Source: Cytophagales bacterium (GTDB taxonomy: Bacteria > Bacteroidota > Bacteroidia > Cytophagales > Bernardetiaceae). Taken from it: a stretch of DNA of 64,000 nucleotides. The stretch lies in assembly GCA_004293815.1 (NCBI GenBank), contig RDZD01000023.1, positions 1 through 64,000 of the forward strand, given 5' to 3'. Both the position numbers and the translations under genes were made by a program. This document shows, piece by piece, positions 18,413 through 28,864 of the stretch. Numbering within the stretch: position 1 is the first letter of the stretch; each line of letters starts with the position of its first letter. Under the pieces are notes generated by a model. It saw only the letters and a list, made by a program, of their open reading frames with translations. It made no database searches and was not told the DNA's origin.

Positions 18413-21400
18413 ATGCTCAAAATATTTTATAATTTAAAAATTACACACAAACTCGCGCTCAGTTACTTCATCGTTTTAGTTTTGGTGTGCTGGGTGGGTA
18501 TTTTAGGTCTTGTAGATATTGTAGATATCCAAAAAAATTCTCGCGAAGTTTATGAGAAGCATTTGTTGGGGGTAACACATCTCACTAGAATAGCAGAAAC
18601 TTATCCTATGATTTTGAGCAGAACACGTGATATTTTGCTCACAGAAGACCCTGTCAAACAAAATGAATTTGAGCGGGATACAGAAGCCTTGGAGCGAGAC
18701 CTAGATGATTTAAACTCTCAACTCAAAAAAACTCTCCACAGCCCCACCGAACAAGATTTATATGAAGAGTATATAGCCACATTGGACGAGTTCACGGAAG
18801 GAAGGAGTGAAATAGCCACTTTGGCCATCTCTAAAAATGAACGCCAAACTGCTATTACTCTGCTTTATGGTACTTTTACGGCTCGTGTTACAAAGCTCAA
18901 AAAATCTATCGAAAAGCTCATCATTCATAAACAAGACTCAGCCACAATCGCACAAAAAAATTCAGATGCCACTGTAGAAGATGCTTATAATACACTGTTT
19001 TGGTTTATTCTGGCTTCTGTCCTGCTCACGATTGCGATAGCAATTTTTGTTTACTATGACGTGAGCAAGCCAATTCAAGAGCTTACACTTAAAGCCAATA
19101 GAATTTCTACAGGCGAGATGTCGGTAGAAAAAATCTTCGTGCGGCGTAAAGATGAAGTAGGGCAGGTAATCAAAAGCTTTAACGATATTATAGAGTACTT
19201 ACGCGACATCTTGGAGCAGTCCGAAGCTATTGCTAAGGGCGATTATTCGGTACGCTTGGAAGTAAGAAGCGAAAACGACAAACTGAGCCAAGTTATTAAC
19301 AAGATGAATAGCACCTTACGAGACCAGAATTGGCTCAAAGACGGTGCAAATACACTCAACGAAGAGCTTTCAGGACATTTCTCTTTACAAGAAATTGCAG
19401 ACAAGGCCATTTCTATTCTGGGCAGGTTCTTGGACTCTGGCTTTGCGGTGCTCTATCTCTATGACGATCACCGACGCGCCTTGCGCCTGCTTAGTTCTTA
19501 TGCCTACACAGAACGCGAACGCGAAAGTAGCTACTTTAGAATAGGCGAGGGTATTGTGGGGCAAGTAGCCTTGGAAAAAAAACCCATTTTACTCAAAAAT
19601 ATTTCCAACACCAGCTCCATAAGCGACATCACGACAGGTACTACGAGCCGCAAACCTCTCAACACCTACACCTTTCCACTGCTTTATGAAAAAGAGCTTT
19701 GTGGTGTTATAGAAGTGGCTTCTCTAGATGTGTTTGACAAACTCAAGCAACTCTTTGTGGAAGATGTAGCACCTCTCATTGCCTCTCACCTGTATTCGGC
19801 AGTTCAGAACGAACGCATACAAAACCTTTTAGACACAGCAGAGTTGGCCAAAAAAGAAGCCCAAGAACGCGCTCAAGAAACCTCTGAAGCCAATGAGCAG
19901 CTCAAAGCTCAACAATTTGCACTCCAAAAGCAAGCTGAAGAGCTTCAGCAGCAAGCCGAAGAAATGCAACAGCAAGCTGAAGAACTCCAACAAACCAACG
20001 AGGAGCTTCAGCAGCAGCAAGAATTGATGGAAAAACAATCTACAGAGCTGCAAAAAAGAAATATAGATTTGGTAGAACTCAAAACTTCTTTAGAAGGCCA
20101 AGCAGAAGAGCTTACGAGGTCTAGTAAATACAAATCAGAATTTTTGGCCAATATGTCGCATGAGCTGCGCACACCGCTCAATTCCATCATTCTCCTTTCG
20201 GATATGCTCCGACGCAACGCGCAAGGACGTTTAGATAGAAAAGACACACAAAAAGCAGGCATCATTTACCAGTCGGGCAATGACCTACTGAGTCTGATTA
20301 ACGACCTCCTTGATATCTCAAAAATTGAAGCTGGTAAAATGGTGGTCAATATTCACCATTTCCATACCCGCGAGCTAAAAGAGGAAATGAGCGGGCTATT
20401 TGCCGATTTGGCCGACCAAAAGAAGGTAGATTTTATCATTCGCGATGAAATAAATACCGAGTTGATGAATGACAAAGATAAGATTGCCCAAGTACTCAAA
20501 AACTTCTTATCTAACGCCTTCAAGTTTACCAAAAAAGGTTCCGTAACGCTTTCTATACGCCCCTCGGGTCGTACGGACCTACCCGTCATCATGGGCGTGC
20601 GCGACACGGGTATCGGTATTCCTAAAGAAAAACAACAGCTTATTTTTGAAGCCTTCCAGCAGGCTGATGGATCTGTCTCACGTGAGTTTGGCGGTACAGG
20701 ACTTGGCCTTTCTATTGCCAGAGAAATGGCGCGCTTACTTGGCGGAGAAGTGCATCTGGACAGCGAAGAAGGCAAAGGTAGTGAGTTCTATATCCTTTTG
20801 CCCAAAGTGAACGAGGGTAAAGTTGAAATTCAAAACAAACAAGTAGACTTCCTTATTGAGGGCAAAAAGGCAACTTCTCAAAGTATGGAGGCCGCTAAAA
20901 AGCACGCAGAAAAAATCAATGTTTCCAAAGAATCGTCATCTCTTTATCTACGTCAGGTGGAAATTATGGACGACCGCGATAATTGGAAAAAAGGTGATAA
21001 GGCGATATTGATTATTGAAGATAACATCGACTATGCCAATAGTTTAGTAGAAATTAGCCGAAGTACGGGCTTTAAAGCGGTCATAGCCACACACGGCGAT
21101 CAAGCCTTGAAGTACTTGAAACGCTACAACCCTGTGGGAATACTCATGGATCTTGGACTACCTGACATCAACGGTGTGGAACTTCTGGAAGATATCAAGA
21201 AGAAGCCTGAATACGCCCATATCCCAATTAGCATCGTTTCGGCTAGAGACAAGACACTTGACTTATTTCAAAAAGGCGCGGTGGGTTATCTCCAAAAACC
21301 TGTGGAGTCTGACAACATACGTGCCGCTGTAGTTAAATTGGCTGGCATTAGCGATAAAAAAGAAAAACGTTTGCTGGTGGTAGAGGATGACGAAACCCAC

Positions 21401-22315
21401 CGTAACTTACTTTTAGAAATCTTTGCACGTGGTGGTATTACTGCTGTGGGTATGCATACTGAAAAAGAAGCCATTAAAGCACTCCTCACCAAAGACTATG
21501 ATGCTGTCATTGTAGATTTGCAGCTTACAGAAGGCTCAGGCTGGGGACTTTGCCGGTATATAAGAGAAAACAGAATAGACATTCCCGTCATCATCTACAC
21601 TGGCCAAGACCTCTCTCTTAAACAAACGGAAGAACTTAATCTCTATGCCGTAGACATAGTCCTCAAAAAACCTGATGCTCCCAACAAGCTTCTGGAAAAA
21701 GCCAAGATGTTTCTCCACAAAGTGTCGGAAGATATTGGCCAAAAGGCACCAGAGAATGCGTTTAAAACATCTCAAAGCAATGAGATTGAGCTAGATAAAA
21801 TCAAAAAGCCCGTTGAGCATCAAAAAGAAAGCAGCAACACAAGCGTTCAGAAAAATACAGAGAAAGCCAGCAACAACACTGCGCAAGCATCAGACTGGGC
21901 ACAGGAAACCGAAGCTCAACTAGAAGCCGAAACATCTGAGCTGCTCAAAGGCAAAAAGATATTGATTGTGGACGATGACATCCGAAATGTTTTTGTCATT
22001 ACCTCTGCTCTAGAAAACCACGAAGCTTATATCCTTGAGGCACTCAACGGCAAAGAAGCCCTCGATATTTTGGAGCGCGAACCAGTAGACCTTATCCTGA
22101 TGGATATTATGATGCCCGTCATGGATGGCTACGAAACCACCCGAAACATCAGGAGAATAGATAGATTCAAAAACACGCCAATCATAGCTGTTACAGCAAA
22201 AGCGCAAAGAGAGGATCGTCAAAAGTGCCTTGATGCTGGTGCAAGTGACTATCTGACCAAACCTGTGGACTATAAAATGTTGTTGAGGCTCATCAAAAAG
22301 TATCTTAAGCTTTAA
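18413..22315 (+). CDS. Hybrid sensor histidine kinase with GAF domain and three receiver domains
   Basis: This 1300-residue signalling protein starts with a membrane helix (~12-32), a periplasmic four-helix-bundle sensor (~33-185) and a second membrane helix (~192-213). HAMP sequence with a DE-VGQV motif follows. A GAF domain (~320-460) and a long Gln/Glu-rich coiled coil (~465-575) precede the HisKA box MSHELRTPLN (His583) and the HATPase (G1 DTGIGIP, G2 GGTGLGLSI). Three receivers end the chain, with phosphoacceptor Asp at 913, 1035 and 1231. The layout resembles Bacteroidota multi-receiver phosphorelay kinases. No output regulator is adjacent, so partners are unknown. A strong terminator follows. 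Confidence 0.92.
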   Translation: MLKIFYNLKITHKLALSYFIVLVLVCWVGILGLVDIVDIQKNSREVYEKHLLGVTHLTRIAETYPMILSRTRDILLTEDPVKQNEFERDTEALERDLDDLNSQLKKTLHSPTEQDLYEEYIATLDEFTEGRSEIATLAISKNERQTAITLLYGTFTARVTKLKKSIEKLIIHKQDSATIAQKNSDATVEDAYNTLFWFILASVLLTIAIAIFVYYDVSKPIQELTLKANRISTGEMSVEKIFVRRKDEVGQVIKSFNDIIEYLRDILEQSEAIAKGDYSVRLEVRSENDKLSQVINKMNSTLRDQNWLKDGANTLNEELSGHFSLQEIADKAISILGRFLDSGFAVLYLYDDHRRALRLLSSYAYTERERESSYFRIGEGIVGQVALEKKPILLKNISNTSSISDITTGTTSRKPLNTYTFPLLYEKELCGVIEVASLDVFDKLKQLFVEDVAPLIASHLYSAVQNERIQNLLDTAELAKKEAQERAQETSEANEQLKAQQFALQKQAEELQQQAEEMQQQAEELQQTNEELQQQQELMEKQSTELQKRNIDLVELKTSLEGQAEELTRSSKYKSEFLANMSHELRTPLNSIILLSDMLRRNAQGRLDRKDTQKAGIIYQSGNDLLSLINDLLDISKIEAGKMVVNIHHFHTRELKEEMSGLFADLADQKKVDFIIRDEINTELMNDKDKIAQVLKNFLSNAFKFTKKGSVTLSIRPSGRTDLPVIMGVRDTGIGIPKEKQQLIFEAFQQADGSVSREFGGTGLGLSIAREMARLLGGEVHLDSEEGKGSEFYILLPKVNEGKVEIQNKQVDFLIEGKKATSQSMEAAKKHAEKINVSKESSSLYLRQVEIMDDRDNWKKGDKAILIIEDNIDYANSLVEISRSTGFKAVIATHGDQALKYLKRYNPVGILMDLGLPDINGVELLEDIKKKPEYAHIPISIVSARDKTLDLFQKGAVGYLQKPVESDNIRAAVVKLAGISDKKEKRLLVVEDDETHRNLLLEIFARGGITAVGMHTEKEAIKALLTKDYDAVIVDLQLTEGSGWGLCRYIRENRIDIPVIIYTGQDLSLKQTEELNLYAVDIVLKKPDAPNKLLEKAKMFLHKVSEDIGQKAPENAFKTSQSNEIELDKIKKPVEHQKESSNTSVQKNTEKASNNTAQASDWAQETEAQLEAETSELLKGKKILIVDDDIRNVFVITSALENHEAYILEALNGKEALDILEREPVDLILMDIMMPVMDGYETTRNIRRIDRFKNTPIIAVTAKAQREDRQKCLDAGASDYLTKPVDYKMLLRLIKKYLKL

Positions 22316-22359
22316 AAATAGAGTCAAAACCTTAAACAAGCATCTAGCATAGTGCTTTT

Positions 22360-22402
22360 CACGCTTGATTGAACACTAAAATCAATCAAGCGTGTTTTTT
22401 TT
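22360..22402 (+). terminator. Intrinsic terminator of the hybrid kinase gene
   Basis: A perfect 13-bp stem (CACGCTTGATTGA and its complement) with a 9-base loop is followed directly by eight T residues, 45 bases past the kinase stop codon. Confidence 0.88.
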
Positions 22403-22412
22403 GCATTCCTCA

Positions 22413-22465
22413 AAGACATAAGAGAGGGGCCCAACTTTTTGAGTTGAACCCCTCTCTTATGTCTT
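22413..22465 (-). terminator. Long hairpin after clpC
   Basis: Two 23-base arms (22413-22435 and 22443-22465) pair with only two G-T type mismatches around a 7-base loop. The hairpin begins 12 bases past the clpC stop codon. The downstream minus-strand sequence lacks a clean T-run, so it may act as a transcript-end stabiliser rather than a classic terminator. Confidence 0.65.
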
Positions 22466-22477
22466 AACTAGCAGTAA

Positions 22478-25003
22478 CTACTTGCTACTTTTTGAAGCTT
22501 TTTTCACTTTCAGAAAAATAGTTTCTTTACCTTTCTCATGGTCTGCAAGTAATATTTCACCACTTTTAATTTCACCCTTCAGCAACTCTTCGGCTAGCGG
22601 ATCCTCCAAATACTTTTGAATGGCTCTGCCTAGCGGACGTGCACCGTATTGTGCGTCATAGCCCTTTTCAGCTATAAAATCTTTGGCGGCTGTGGTCAGC
22701 TCAATGTTGTAGCCTAGGGCTTCCATACGCTTCAACAGCTTTGCCAAAGAAATGTCAATGATTTGGTGAATGTGTTCACGATCAAGAGAGTTGAACACCA
22801 AGATATCATCGAGCCTGTTCAAGAACTCTGGCGAAAAGGTCTTTTTGAGAGCTTTCTGGATTGTGCTTTTGGCGTTTTCTTCAGCAGCTTCGTTGCGCGA
22901 TGCTGTGCTAAAGCCTACTCCCTGCCCAAAATCCTTGAGCTGGCGCACACCAATATTGGAGGTCATGATGATGATAGTGTTGCGGAAGTCTACTCGTCTA
23001 CCGAGTCCGTCCGTCAAAATACCGTCGTCCAGCACCTGCAAAAGAATGTTATAAACGTCAGGATGGGCTTTTTCTATTTCGTCCAAGAGCACAACGCTAT
23101 AAGGCTTGCGGCGTATTTTTTCAGTCAGTTGTCCACCTTCTTCATAACCCACATAGCCAGGAGGCGCACCCACTAAACGGGATACAGAAAACTTCTCCAT
23201 ATACTCGCTCATATCTATGCGTACAAGCGCATCTTCTCGGTCAAAGAGATACGTAGCCAGTACTTTCGCCATTTCTGTTTTACCCACACCCGTAGGCCCC
23301 AAGAAAAGGAAAGAACCAATAGGTTTTTTAGGATCTTTGAGACCTACTCTGGTGCGTTGTATCGATTTTGTTAGCTTCTCTATGGCTTCATCTTGGCCAA
23401 TGATAGACTTTTTAAGCTGCTCACGCATGGTAAGCAGTTTTTGTCCTTCGCTTTGCGCCACACGCTGCACAGGTATGCCCGTCATCATGGCCACCACCTC
23501 TGCAATGTTTTCCTCAGTTACAGGATACACCACCTGCTTGGTTTCTTGTTCCCAGCGAGCTTTGGCTTTTTCGAGCTTATCTAACAATTTCTTTTCTTTA
23601 TCGCGCAACTGAGCAGCCTCTTCATATTTTTGGCTTTTGACAACACGCGTTTTTTCACGTTTCACTTCCTCTATCTCTTCCTCTAAGTCCAAGATTTCTT
23701 GCGGTACATGAATGTTATTGATATGTACACGTGCGCCTGACTCGTCTAGCACGTCAATGGCCTTATCTGGTAAAAAACGATCTGTAATATAACGCTCAGA
23801 AAGCTTAACACAGGCAGCAATGGCCTCGTCCGAGTAGCTCACGTGGTGATGCTCTTCGTATTTACTTTTGATGTTTTTCAGAATCTGTTCAGTCTCTTCT
23901 GGAGAGGTAGCATCTACCAATACCATTTGAAAGCGTCGTGCCAAAGCACCATCTTTTTCTATGTATTCGCGGTACTCATCCAGCGTGGTAGCACCAATGC
24001 ATTGGATGTCGCCCCTAGCCAAAGCAGGTTTGAACATATTGGAGGCATCAAGAGAGCCAGAAGCACCGCCCGCGCCTACAATGGTATGGAGCTCGTCAAT
24101 GAACAAGATAATGTCTGGATTTTTCTCCAGCTCGTTCATAACAGCCTTCATACGCTCTTCAAACTGACCTCTGTACTTAGTGCCTGCCACCAAAGAGGCC
24201 AAATCGAGGGTCACAACACGTTTGCCAAAAAGCACACGTGACACCTTTTTTTGAACAATACGCAAGGCCAAGCCTTCAGCAATAGCTGTTTTGCCCACGC
24301 CTGGTTCGCCTATCAAAATAGGGTTGTTCTTTTTGCGACGGCTCAATATTTGAGCCACACGCTCAATTTCTTTTTCACGTCCCACTATGGGATCCAATTT
24401 ACCGTCTTCAGCATGTTTGGTAAGATCGCGTCCGAAATTATCCAGAACAGGAGTTCTAGATTTATCTGCGGATTTAGAGCCTTCTCCGCCGCGCTGTCCA
24501 CTGCCGCCAAACACGCCGCGGTTTTCGTCATTTTCGTCGTCCATATCAGAGCCTGATGTTGGTAAATCTTCTATATAGCGCAGCATATCACGTACGCTGT
24601 CGTATTTTATACTAAACTGTTCTAGGACTTGCGCCGCCACATTGGTTTCGGAGCGAAGAATAGAAAGCAGCAAATGTTCTGTGCCTACTGTTTGCGCCTG
24701 AAAGTTTCGAGCTTCTAGGTGTGTGAGTTTCAATATTTTTTCCGCTTCGCGCGTGAGAGGGATATTGGCATGACTGCGTACGGAAAAACTGCCCGTACCT
24801 TTCAAAACCCTATCCAACTCGCGTTTAAGAAGATCTAAATCTATGTTTGATTTTTTGAGAAGTGCTACTGCCGTTCCCTCGCCTTCGCGCAGAATACCTA
24901 GCAAGAAATGTTCTGTGCCAATATAGTCATGCCCCAAGCGAAGGGCTTCTTCGCGGCTCATAGACAACACCTCTTTTACTCTATTAGAAAATTTTGCTTC
25001 CAT
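22478..25003 (-). CDS. clpC: ClpC-type AAA+ unfoldase of the Clp protease
   Basis: The 841-residue HSP100 ATPase unfolds substrates and feeds them to ClpP. It has two N-terminal Clp_N repeats ([15 protein letters not shown] and [13 protein letters not shown]). The first AAA module contains GEPGVGKTA, and the second contains [13 protein letters not shown]-type linker ([21 protein letters not shown]) in the middle marks it as ClpC rather than ClpB or ClpA. The start is the ATG at 25003 ([12 protein letters not shown]), six codons inside the longest frame. A perfect 14-bp palindrome containing TATATTTG lies 15 bases upstream. No mcsA/mcsB or ctsR neighbour is present, as expected outside Firmicutes. 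No clpP is in the window. Confidence 0.95.
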   Translation of the reverse strand: MEAKFSNRVKEVLSMSREEALRLGHDYIGTEHFLLGILREGEGTAVALLKKSNIDLDLLKRELDRVLKGTGSFSVRSHANIPLTREAEKILKLTHLEARNFQAQTVGTEHLLLSILRSETNVAAQVLEQFSIKYDSVRDMLRYIEDLPTSGSDMDDENDENRGVFGGSGQRGGEGSKSADKSRTPVLDNFGRDLTKHAEDGKLDPIVGREKEIERVAQILSRRKKNNPILIGEPGVGKTAIAEGLALRIVQKKVSRVLFGKRVVTLDLASLVAGTKYRGQFEERMKAVMNELEKNPDIILFIDELHTIVGAGGASGSLDASNMFKPALARGDIQCIGATTLDEYREYIEKDGALARRFQMVLVDATSPEETEQILKNIKSKYEEHHHVSYSDEAIAACVKLSERYITDRFLPDKAIDVLDESGARVHINNIHVPQEILDLEEEIEEVKREKTRVVKSQKYEEAAQLRDKEKKLLDKLEKAKARWEQETKQVVYPVTEENIAEVVAMMTGIPVQRVAQSEGQKLLTMREQLKKSIIGQDEAIEKLTKSIQRTRVGLKDPKKPIGSFLFLGPTGVGKTEMAKVLATYLFDREDALVRIDMSEYMEKFSVSRLVGAPPGYVGYEEGGQLTEKIRRKPYSVVLLDEIEKAHPDVYNILLQVLDDGILTDGLGRRVDFRNTIIIMTSNIGVRQLKDFGQGVGFSTASRNEAAEENAKSTIQKALKKTFSPEFLNRLDDILVFNSLDREHIHQIIDISLAKLLKRMEALGYNIELTTAAKDFIAEKGYDAQYGARPLGRAIQKYLEDPLAEELLKGEIKSGEILLADHEKGKETIFLKVKKASKSSK

Positions 25004-25554
25004 GATGTGCTTTTTTACCAAATATATTTGGCATTAGTACCAAATTACGCTGTTTAATTTTTTATTTCCAAATTTTAACCTAAAAAAATATAAGTTTTTT
25101 GGCCGTAAAACCTCCATTTTCTTTCTGCCGTTCAAAAGTGCTGCCAAACATTCTAAGCTGCTACAATCTGATAAAAGCATGTCAAAAAGGCAGAATATTG
25201 ATGATAAATATGCTTTCAAGCTGACAGTTTGTTTTGGCTTTTTGTTTACAAACTAGGTAAAAAATCACCATTGCAAAGAGTAGTTTTTCTAAAAAAATAA
25301 TCATTTGATTTTCTGAAATTTACATCCAAAACAAGCCATTTGTATTCTCTCAGACTTCTTTGTGTGCCGCCCCAAAGCAGTTAGGTCTTCATACCAGCAC
25401 CCATTTAGGAAGCCTTCAGAGAAATTTCAAAAGCTTATTTTCACCCTTCATGTTTTGGCTTGAAAACACCCAAAAACATCTTTTAAATCTCAAAAAGCTT
25501 GATAGTGCCATGTTTTTTATCTAACATTGTGCTTTCTATCATTGGCTTTTTGGT
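25004..25554. other. 551-bp divergent intergenic region (clpC / recR)
   Basis: Apart from the clpC-proximal palindrome (25018-25031) the stretch is A+T rich, with no coding frame of convincing composition and no tRNA-like fold. The recR start has no clear TAnnTTTG box immediately upstream. Confidence 0.4.
25018..25031. promoter_or_regulatory. Perfect 14-bp palindrome overlapping a candidate clpC -7 element
   Basis: CCAAATATATTTGG is a perfect dyad 15 bases upstream of the clpC ATG. On the minus strand it contains TATATTTG (25026-25019), matching TAnnTTTG, so a repressor bound here would block initiation. No good -33 element is seen at standard spacing. Confidence 0.4.
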
Positions 25555-26163
25555 ATGAACTATCCCTCAAAACTCATAGAAGAGGCAGTAAAAGAGCTTT
25601 CGAAACTGCCTGGAATAGGTAAAAAAACTGCTCTCAGGCTGTCTTTACATCTGCTCAAGCAAGACCAAAACTTTACCGCTAGCTTAGCTCATGCTCTTCA
25701 GCAAATGAGGGTCAGTACCCAATACTGTAAAGACTGTCACGCCATATCGGATCAAATCTTGTGCAAGATATGCAGCAATCACAGCAGAGAAAGCACTTTG
25801 GTATGTGTGGTAGCCGAAATTGGCGACCTACTGGCCATAGAAAATACGGCGCAATACAGGGGTGTTTACCATGTTTTGAACGGCCTAGTATCGCCAATAG
25901 ACGGGATTGGCCCAGCCGAGCTTAATATAGAGAGTCTCTTAAATCGCGCCAAAGAACGAGATGTTCAGGAAGTCATCTTGGCTCTTCCCTCTACGATGGA
26001 AGGCGACACGACGGCCTACTATCTGACCCGTAAACTACAGGAGCAGCTTCCTAGCCTTAGAATAAGCACCATTGCGCGTGGTATTGCGGTGGGTAGCGAA
26101 CTAGAATATACTGACGAAGTGACACTCGGCAGAAGCATCATTGGACGGATTTCGCTTTCTTAA
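25555..26163 (+). CDS. recR: Recombination mediator RecR
   Basis: The 202-residue protein works with RecO and RecF to load RecA on SSB-coated gaps. The helix-hairpin-helix LPGIGKKTALRLSLHLL is at ~18-34. The zinc finger (C-x2-C...C-x2-C, CKDCHAISDQILCKIC) is at ~58-73, and the Toprim domain begins with LVCVVAEIGDLLAIE near residue 82 and ends with ARGIAVGSELEYTDEVTL. Length is standard. The outer-membrane barrel gene follows 28 bases later on the same strand, which suggests co-transcription without an obvious functional link. Confidence 0.95.
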   Translation: MNYPSKLIEEAVKELSKLPGIGKKTALRLSLHLLKQDQNFTASLAHALQQMRVSTQYCKDCHAISDQILCKICSNHSRESTLVCVVAEIGDLLAIENTAQYRGVYHVLNGLVSPIDGIGPAELNIESLLNRAKERDVQEVILALPSTMEGDTTAYYLTRKLQEQLPSLRISTIARGIAVGSELEYTDEVTLGRSIIGRISLS

Positions 26164-26191
26164 TCTCTGCTTTTTTAACGTTTGAGCACAC

Positions 26192-27157
26192 ATGAATTTA
26201 CTAAGAACTATTGCATTTTTTGCACTTTTTTCATCTATGGCCTTGCCTACTTTTTCACAGACACTGGGGCTTACGAACCTCTTTAAGTCTAGCATCAAGA
26301 CAGGTGTAGTATTTATTCCTGAGGGCAATATCGGGGACTCTAGTGCTACTTTTGGCATGCGTCGTTTTTTTCTCAACTCCATTATTCCGCTCAAAACCAA
26401 GATAGATGCAGAGTTTAAACTATCAGAACTCAAAAAAGCAGATCTCAAAGCCCGACAGAGCTTTCTGACTGCCAATGTGGGTTGGCGCGAGCTTTCGGGT
26501 TCTATATCAGGCAATTTGAGCATAGCCAATGCCTCTGTGGGTATCACAGGGGTACGCGCCTCGCTTAGGCACGGGGTGGTATTTTATACCGCTAATATTG
26601 GTTTTGTGCAAAATGCAGAACATCTCGAGGCATTTCACCCTTATTTTTTAGGTGCTGTGGGGCGACTCAAAGTGAAAGGCTTGCGTAAGCAAAATGTTTA
26701 TGGTCTGGTGCTTGCCTATCAATGGGGATTACCTTTACCTATACCTATTTTGGGCTGGAACAGACCCTTGGGTAAAAATTGGTCTATGAGTATTTTACTT
26801 CCTGTGAGTGCCCAGGTATCACACCGCCTCAGTCCGAGGGTAAAAAGTGCTTATGTTTTGAATATAAATAGCTTTCGTGCAGGCTTAATTCCAAATACAG
26901 CACAGACGAAACTCAGGGAAATACCTACTTTTATGTATTCACAGCTTCAACTCAACTGGCAATTAGACGTAAAGATTAGCTCAAGAGTCGCTCTTTTTAC
27001 AGAGCTGGGCTACACACCTTTTAGACAGGCCAATATAGAGCCGCTCTTGCTACGTGAAAGCAATCAAAGCTTTATGGGGGTGTATGGCATGGGCGGGCTG
27101 AATTTCAATATTGGCAAGTCACCTGTCAACTCCCAGATTTTTGGTAATGATTTTTAG
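26192..27157 (+). CDS. Predicted outer-membrane beta-barrel protein (DUF6268-like)
   Basis: The 321-residue product has a signal peptide (MNLLRTIAFFALFSSMALPTFSQ) and alternating hydrophobic/polar strands throughout, ending in an aromatic strand (LNFNIGKSPVNSQIFGNDF). It has no catalytic motif. The composition and spacing (RHGVVFYTANIGF, YGLVLAYQWG, ALFTELGYTPF) resemble Bacteroidota outer-membrane barrel proteins of the DUF6268 type. It probably sits in the outer membrane; role unknown. It is likely read through from recR, 28 bases upstream, and converges on the permease gene. Confidence 0.6.
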   Translation: MNLLRTIAFFALFSSMALPTFSQTLGLTNLFKSSIKTGVVFIPEGNIGDSSATFGMRRFFLNSIIPLKTKIDAEFKLSELKKADLKARQSFLTANVGWRELSGSISGNLSIANASVGITGVRASLRHGVVFYTANIGFVQNAEHLEAFHPYFLGAVGRLKVKGLRKQNVYGLVLAYQWGLPLPIPILGWNRPLGKNWSMSILLPVSAQVSHRLSPRVKSAYVLNINSFRAGLIPNTAQTKLREIPTFMYSQLQLNWQLDVKISSRVALFTELGYTPFRQANIEPLLLRESNQSFMGVYGMGGLNFNIGKSPVNSQIFGNDF

Positions 27158-27213
27158 GCTGTTATGAAGCTTTTGCTCTAGTATTTTGTAAAATAGCACA
27201 ACAAACTAAACTT

Positions 27214-28452
27214 TCACTCATAGCGCAAAGACTCTATAGGATCTAGCTTTGAGGCTTTGCGTGCAGGATAAAAGCCAGATATGATGCCCACCACAAAGCA
27301 GGTAATCAAACCCGCACCTATCCAAGCCCAAGGTATTACAAAGCCCCCATTGCCTATGAAACGGGCTACCACGTTGCCCATAATCAAGCCTGCTATTACA
27401 CCAACGATACCTCCAATCTGACAAATTACAACGGCTTCTATCAAAAACTGGCTTCTGATATCTTGGGGACGAGCTCCAATGGCCTTTCTAATGCCTATTT
27501 CACGGGTACGTTCTGTAACAGACACCAACATGATGTTCATAAGACCAATAGAAGCTCCAAGAAGTGTGATAAAACTTATCAAAAAGCCACCAAGTTGTAT
27601 GTTGGTAGAGGTCTCTTCCAAAGATTGTGCGAGCGACTCGCTTCGGACTATTGTAAAAGAGTCTGGCTTGCTTGGTTTATCTAATCTGGCACGACGCATG
27701 ACTCCCACCGCTTCTGCCATGGCCTCATCTAGCTTTTCAGGATTATCTATGAGGCAAATCATACTGTAGCTCATCGGGGTTTCCGTGGCCTGCGCCTGTG
27801 CGTTAAGCAGAGGAATAAGTATGTAGCGATCTGCGCTGGCATTACCTGCCAGTCCCCCACGAGACTTGATAACGCCCACCACTTTGTAACGCCCACCAGG
27901 CAGCTGTATGGCTTTGTCTATGGGATTTTCTTTCTTAAAGAGCTTGGCGGCTATTTCTGGGCCTATTACTGCTTCAAAACCGCCGTTTCGGACGGCAGTA
28001 GGCGACAGATTCCGACCTTTTTCAATATCCATGCCCTTAGCGAGCAAAAAATTATCGTCCGTCCCAATAACAGAGCTGTTAGGGTTGGTTTTTTCATTTT
28101 TATATTTTACTTCGGTGCTGTAACTGAGCCAGCCATACAAGCACACCTTGGCAGGAAATCGGTAGTTTTCCTTGAATAATTTGGCTTGTTTGTAGCTGAT
28201 AGGTTCTGTGGTTGTACTAGAAACGCCCTTGCGCTTGGTTCTGCGTTGCTGGGGGCTGTCGGTGATATCGAAGGACTTCGCACCCAAGTCCGTTAGACCT
28301 GTCATAACGGAGCTCTTAATGCTGTCTATGGCTGTAAGAATTCCCACCAATGACATGATGCCGAGCGTAATGATGCTCATGGTAAGCCCCGACCTCAATT
28401 TATTTTCCTTAATCGCCTTGAGAGACTCTTGAATATTGGTACTCAGCTGCAT
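27214..28452 (-). CDS. MacB/FtsX-type ABC transporter permease
   Basis: The 412-residue membrane protein has the MacB layout. One N-terminal helix follows the amphipathic start (IKENKLRSGLTMSIITLGI). A large periplasmic MacB_PCD domain (~45-270) comes next, and then three C-terminal FtsX helices with the characteristic ERTREIGIRKAIGARPQDI loop and the end PARKASKLDPIESLRYE. Such permeases drive mechanotransmission, for example lipoprotein handling or toxin/drug efflux with a TolC-type channel. No ATPase or membrane-fusion gene adjoins it here, so its partners are encoded elsewhere. Confidence 0.88.
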   Translation of the reverse strand: MQLSTNIQESLKAIKENKLRSGLTMSIITLGIMSLVGILTAIDSIKSSVMTGLTDLGAKSFDITDSPQQRRTKRKGVSSTTTEPISYKQAKLFKENYRFPAKVCLYGWLSYSTEVKYKNEKTNPNSSVIGTDDNFLLAKGMDIEKGRNLSPTAVRNGGFEAVIGPEIAAKLFKKENPIDKAIQLPGGRYKVVGVIKSRGGLAGNASADRYILIPLLNAQAQATETPMSYSMICLIDNPEKLDEAMAEAVGVMRRARLDKPSKPDSFTIVRSESLAQSLEETSTNIQLGGFLISFITLLGASIGLMNIMLVSVTERTREIGIRKAIGARPQDIRSQFLIEAVVICQIGGIVGVIAGLIMGNVVARFIGNGGFVIPWAWIGAGLITCFVVGIISGFYPARKASKLDPIESLRYE

Positions 28453-28864
28453 AAAGCAAGGTTCAAAGTATATAAAAAATTCTTATTTTTGATGACTTTG
28501 TGGCGGGCTAACAAGAGTTGCCGAGATGGGGCGGGGCAGAAGTCGATTTGTAAAACAGGACAAAGATACTTGAAATTCTCTAGTTTTTATAAAAAGTAGT
28601 CCAATTTTCTTGGTTGAATTTCTGAATGCGGTTATTTATAGCTCTTGGCTAGTTTTTTATCCGCTTTTTATGGCTAAGTCTTTTCTAATAACGTTCGCGT
28701 AAAGTGCGCGGGTGTTCCGCACAAGAGGTCTGAAGAGGAAGTGTTATCTGGCAAATAGTCTTGATATCTGCATTAGCCAAACTCTTTGTAGAAAAGCATT
28801 TGGGATTAAAAACAAAAACACGTATGTTTGCGCGTTTTTCAGATTCAAAGACGCGCCATATTTC
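28453..28864. other. 412-bp divergent intergenic region (permease / lspA)
   Basis: The only clear signal is the lspA promoter at 28799-28830. An in-frame extension of lspA through 28712-28864 is open but has no homology and lies across the promoter. I see no RNA gene. Confidence 0.45.
28799..28830 (+). promoter_or_regulatory. Promoter of lspA
   Basis: TTTG (28799-28802), a 20-base spacer and TATGTTTG (28823-28830) match the Bacteroidota consensus exactly. Initiation near 28837 gives a leader of about 28 bases and supports the ATG at 28865 as the true start. Confidence 0.65.
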
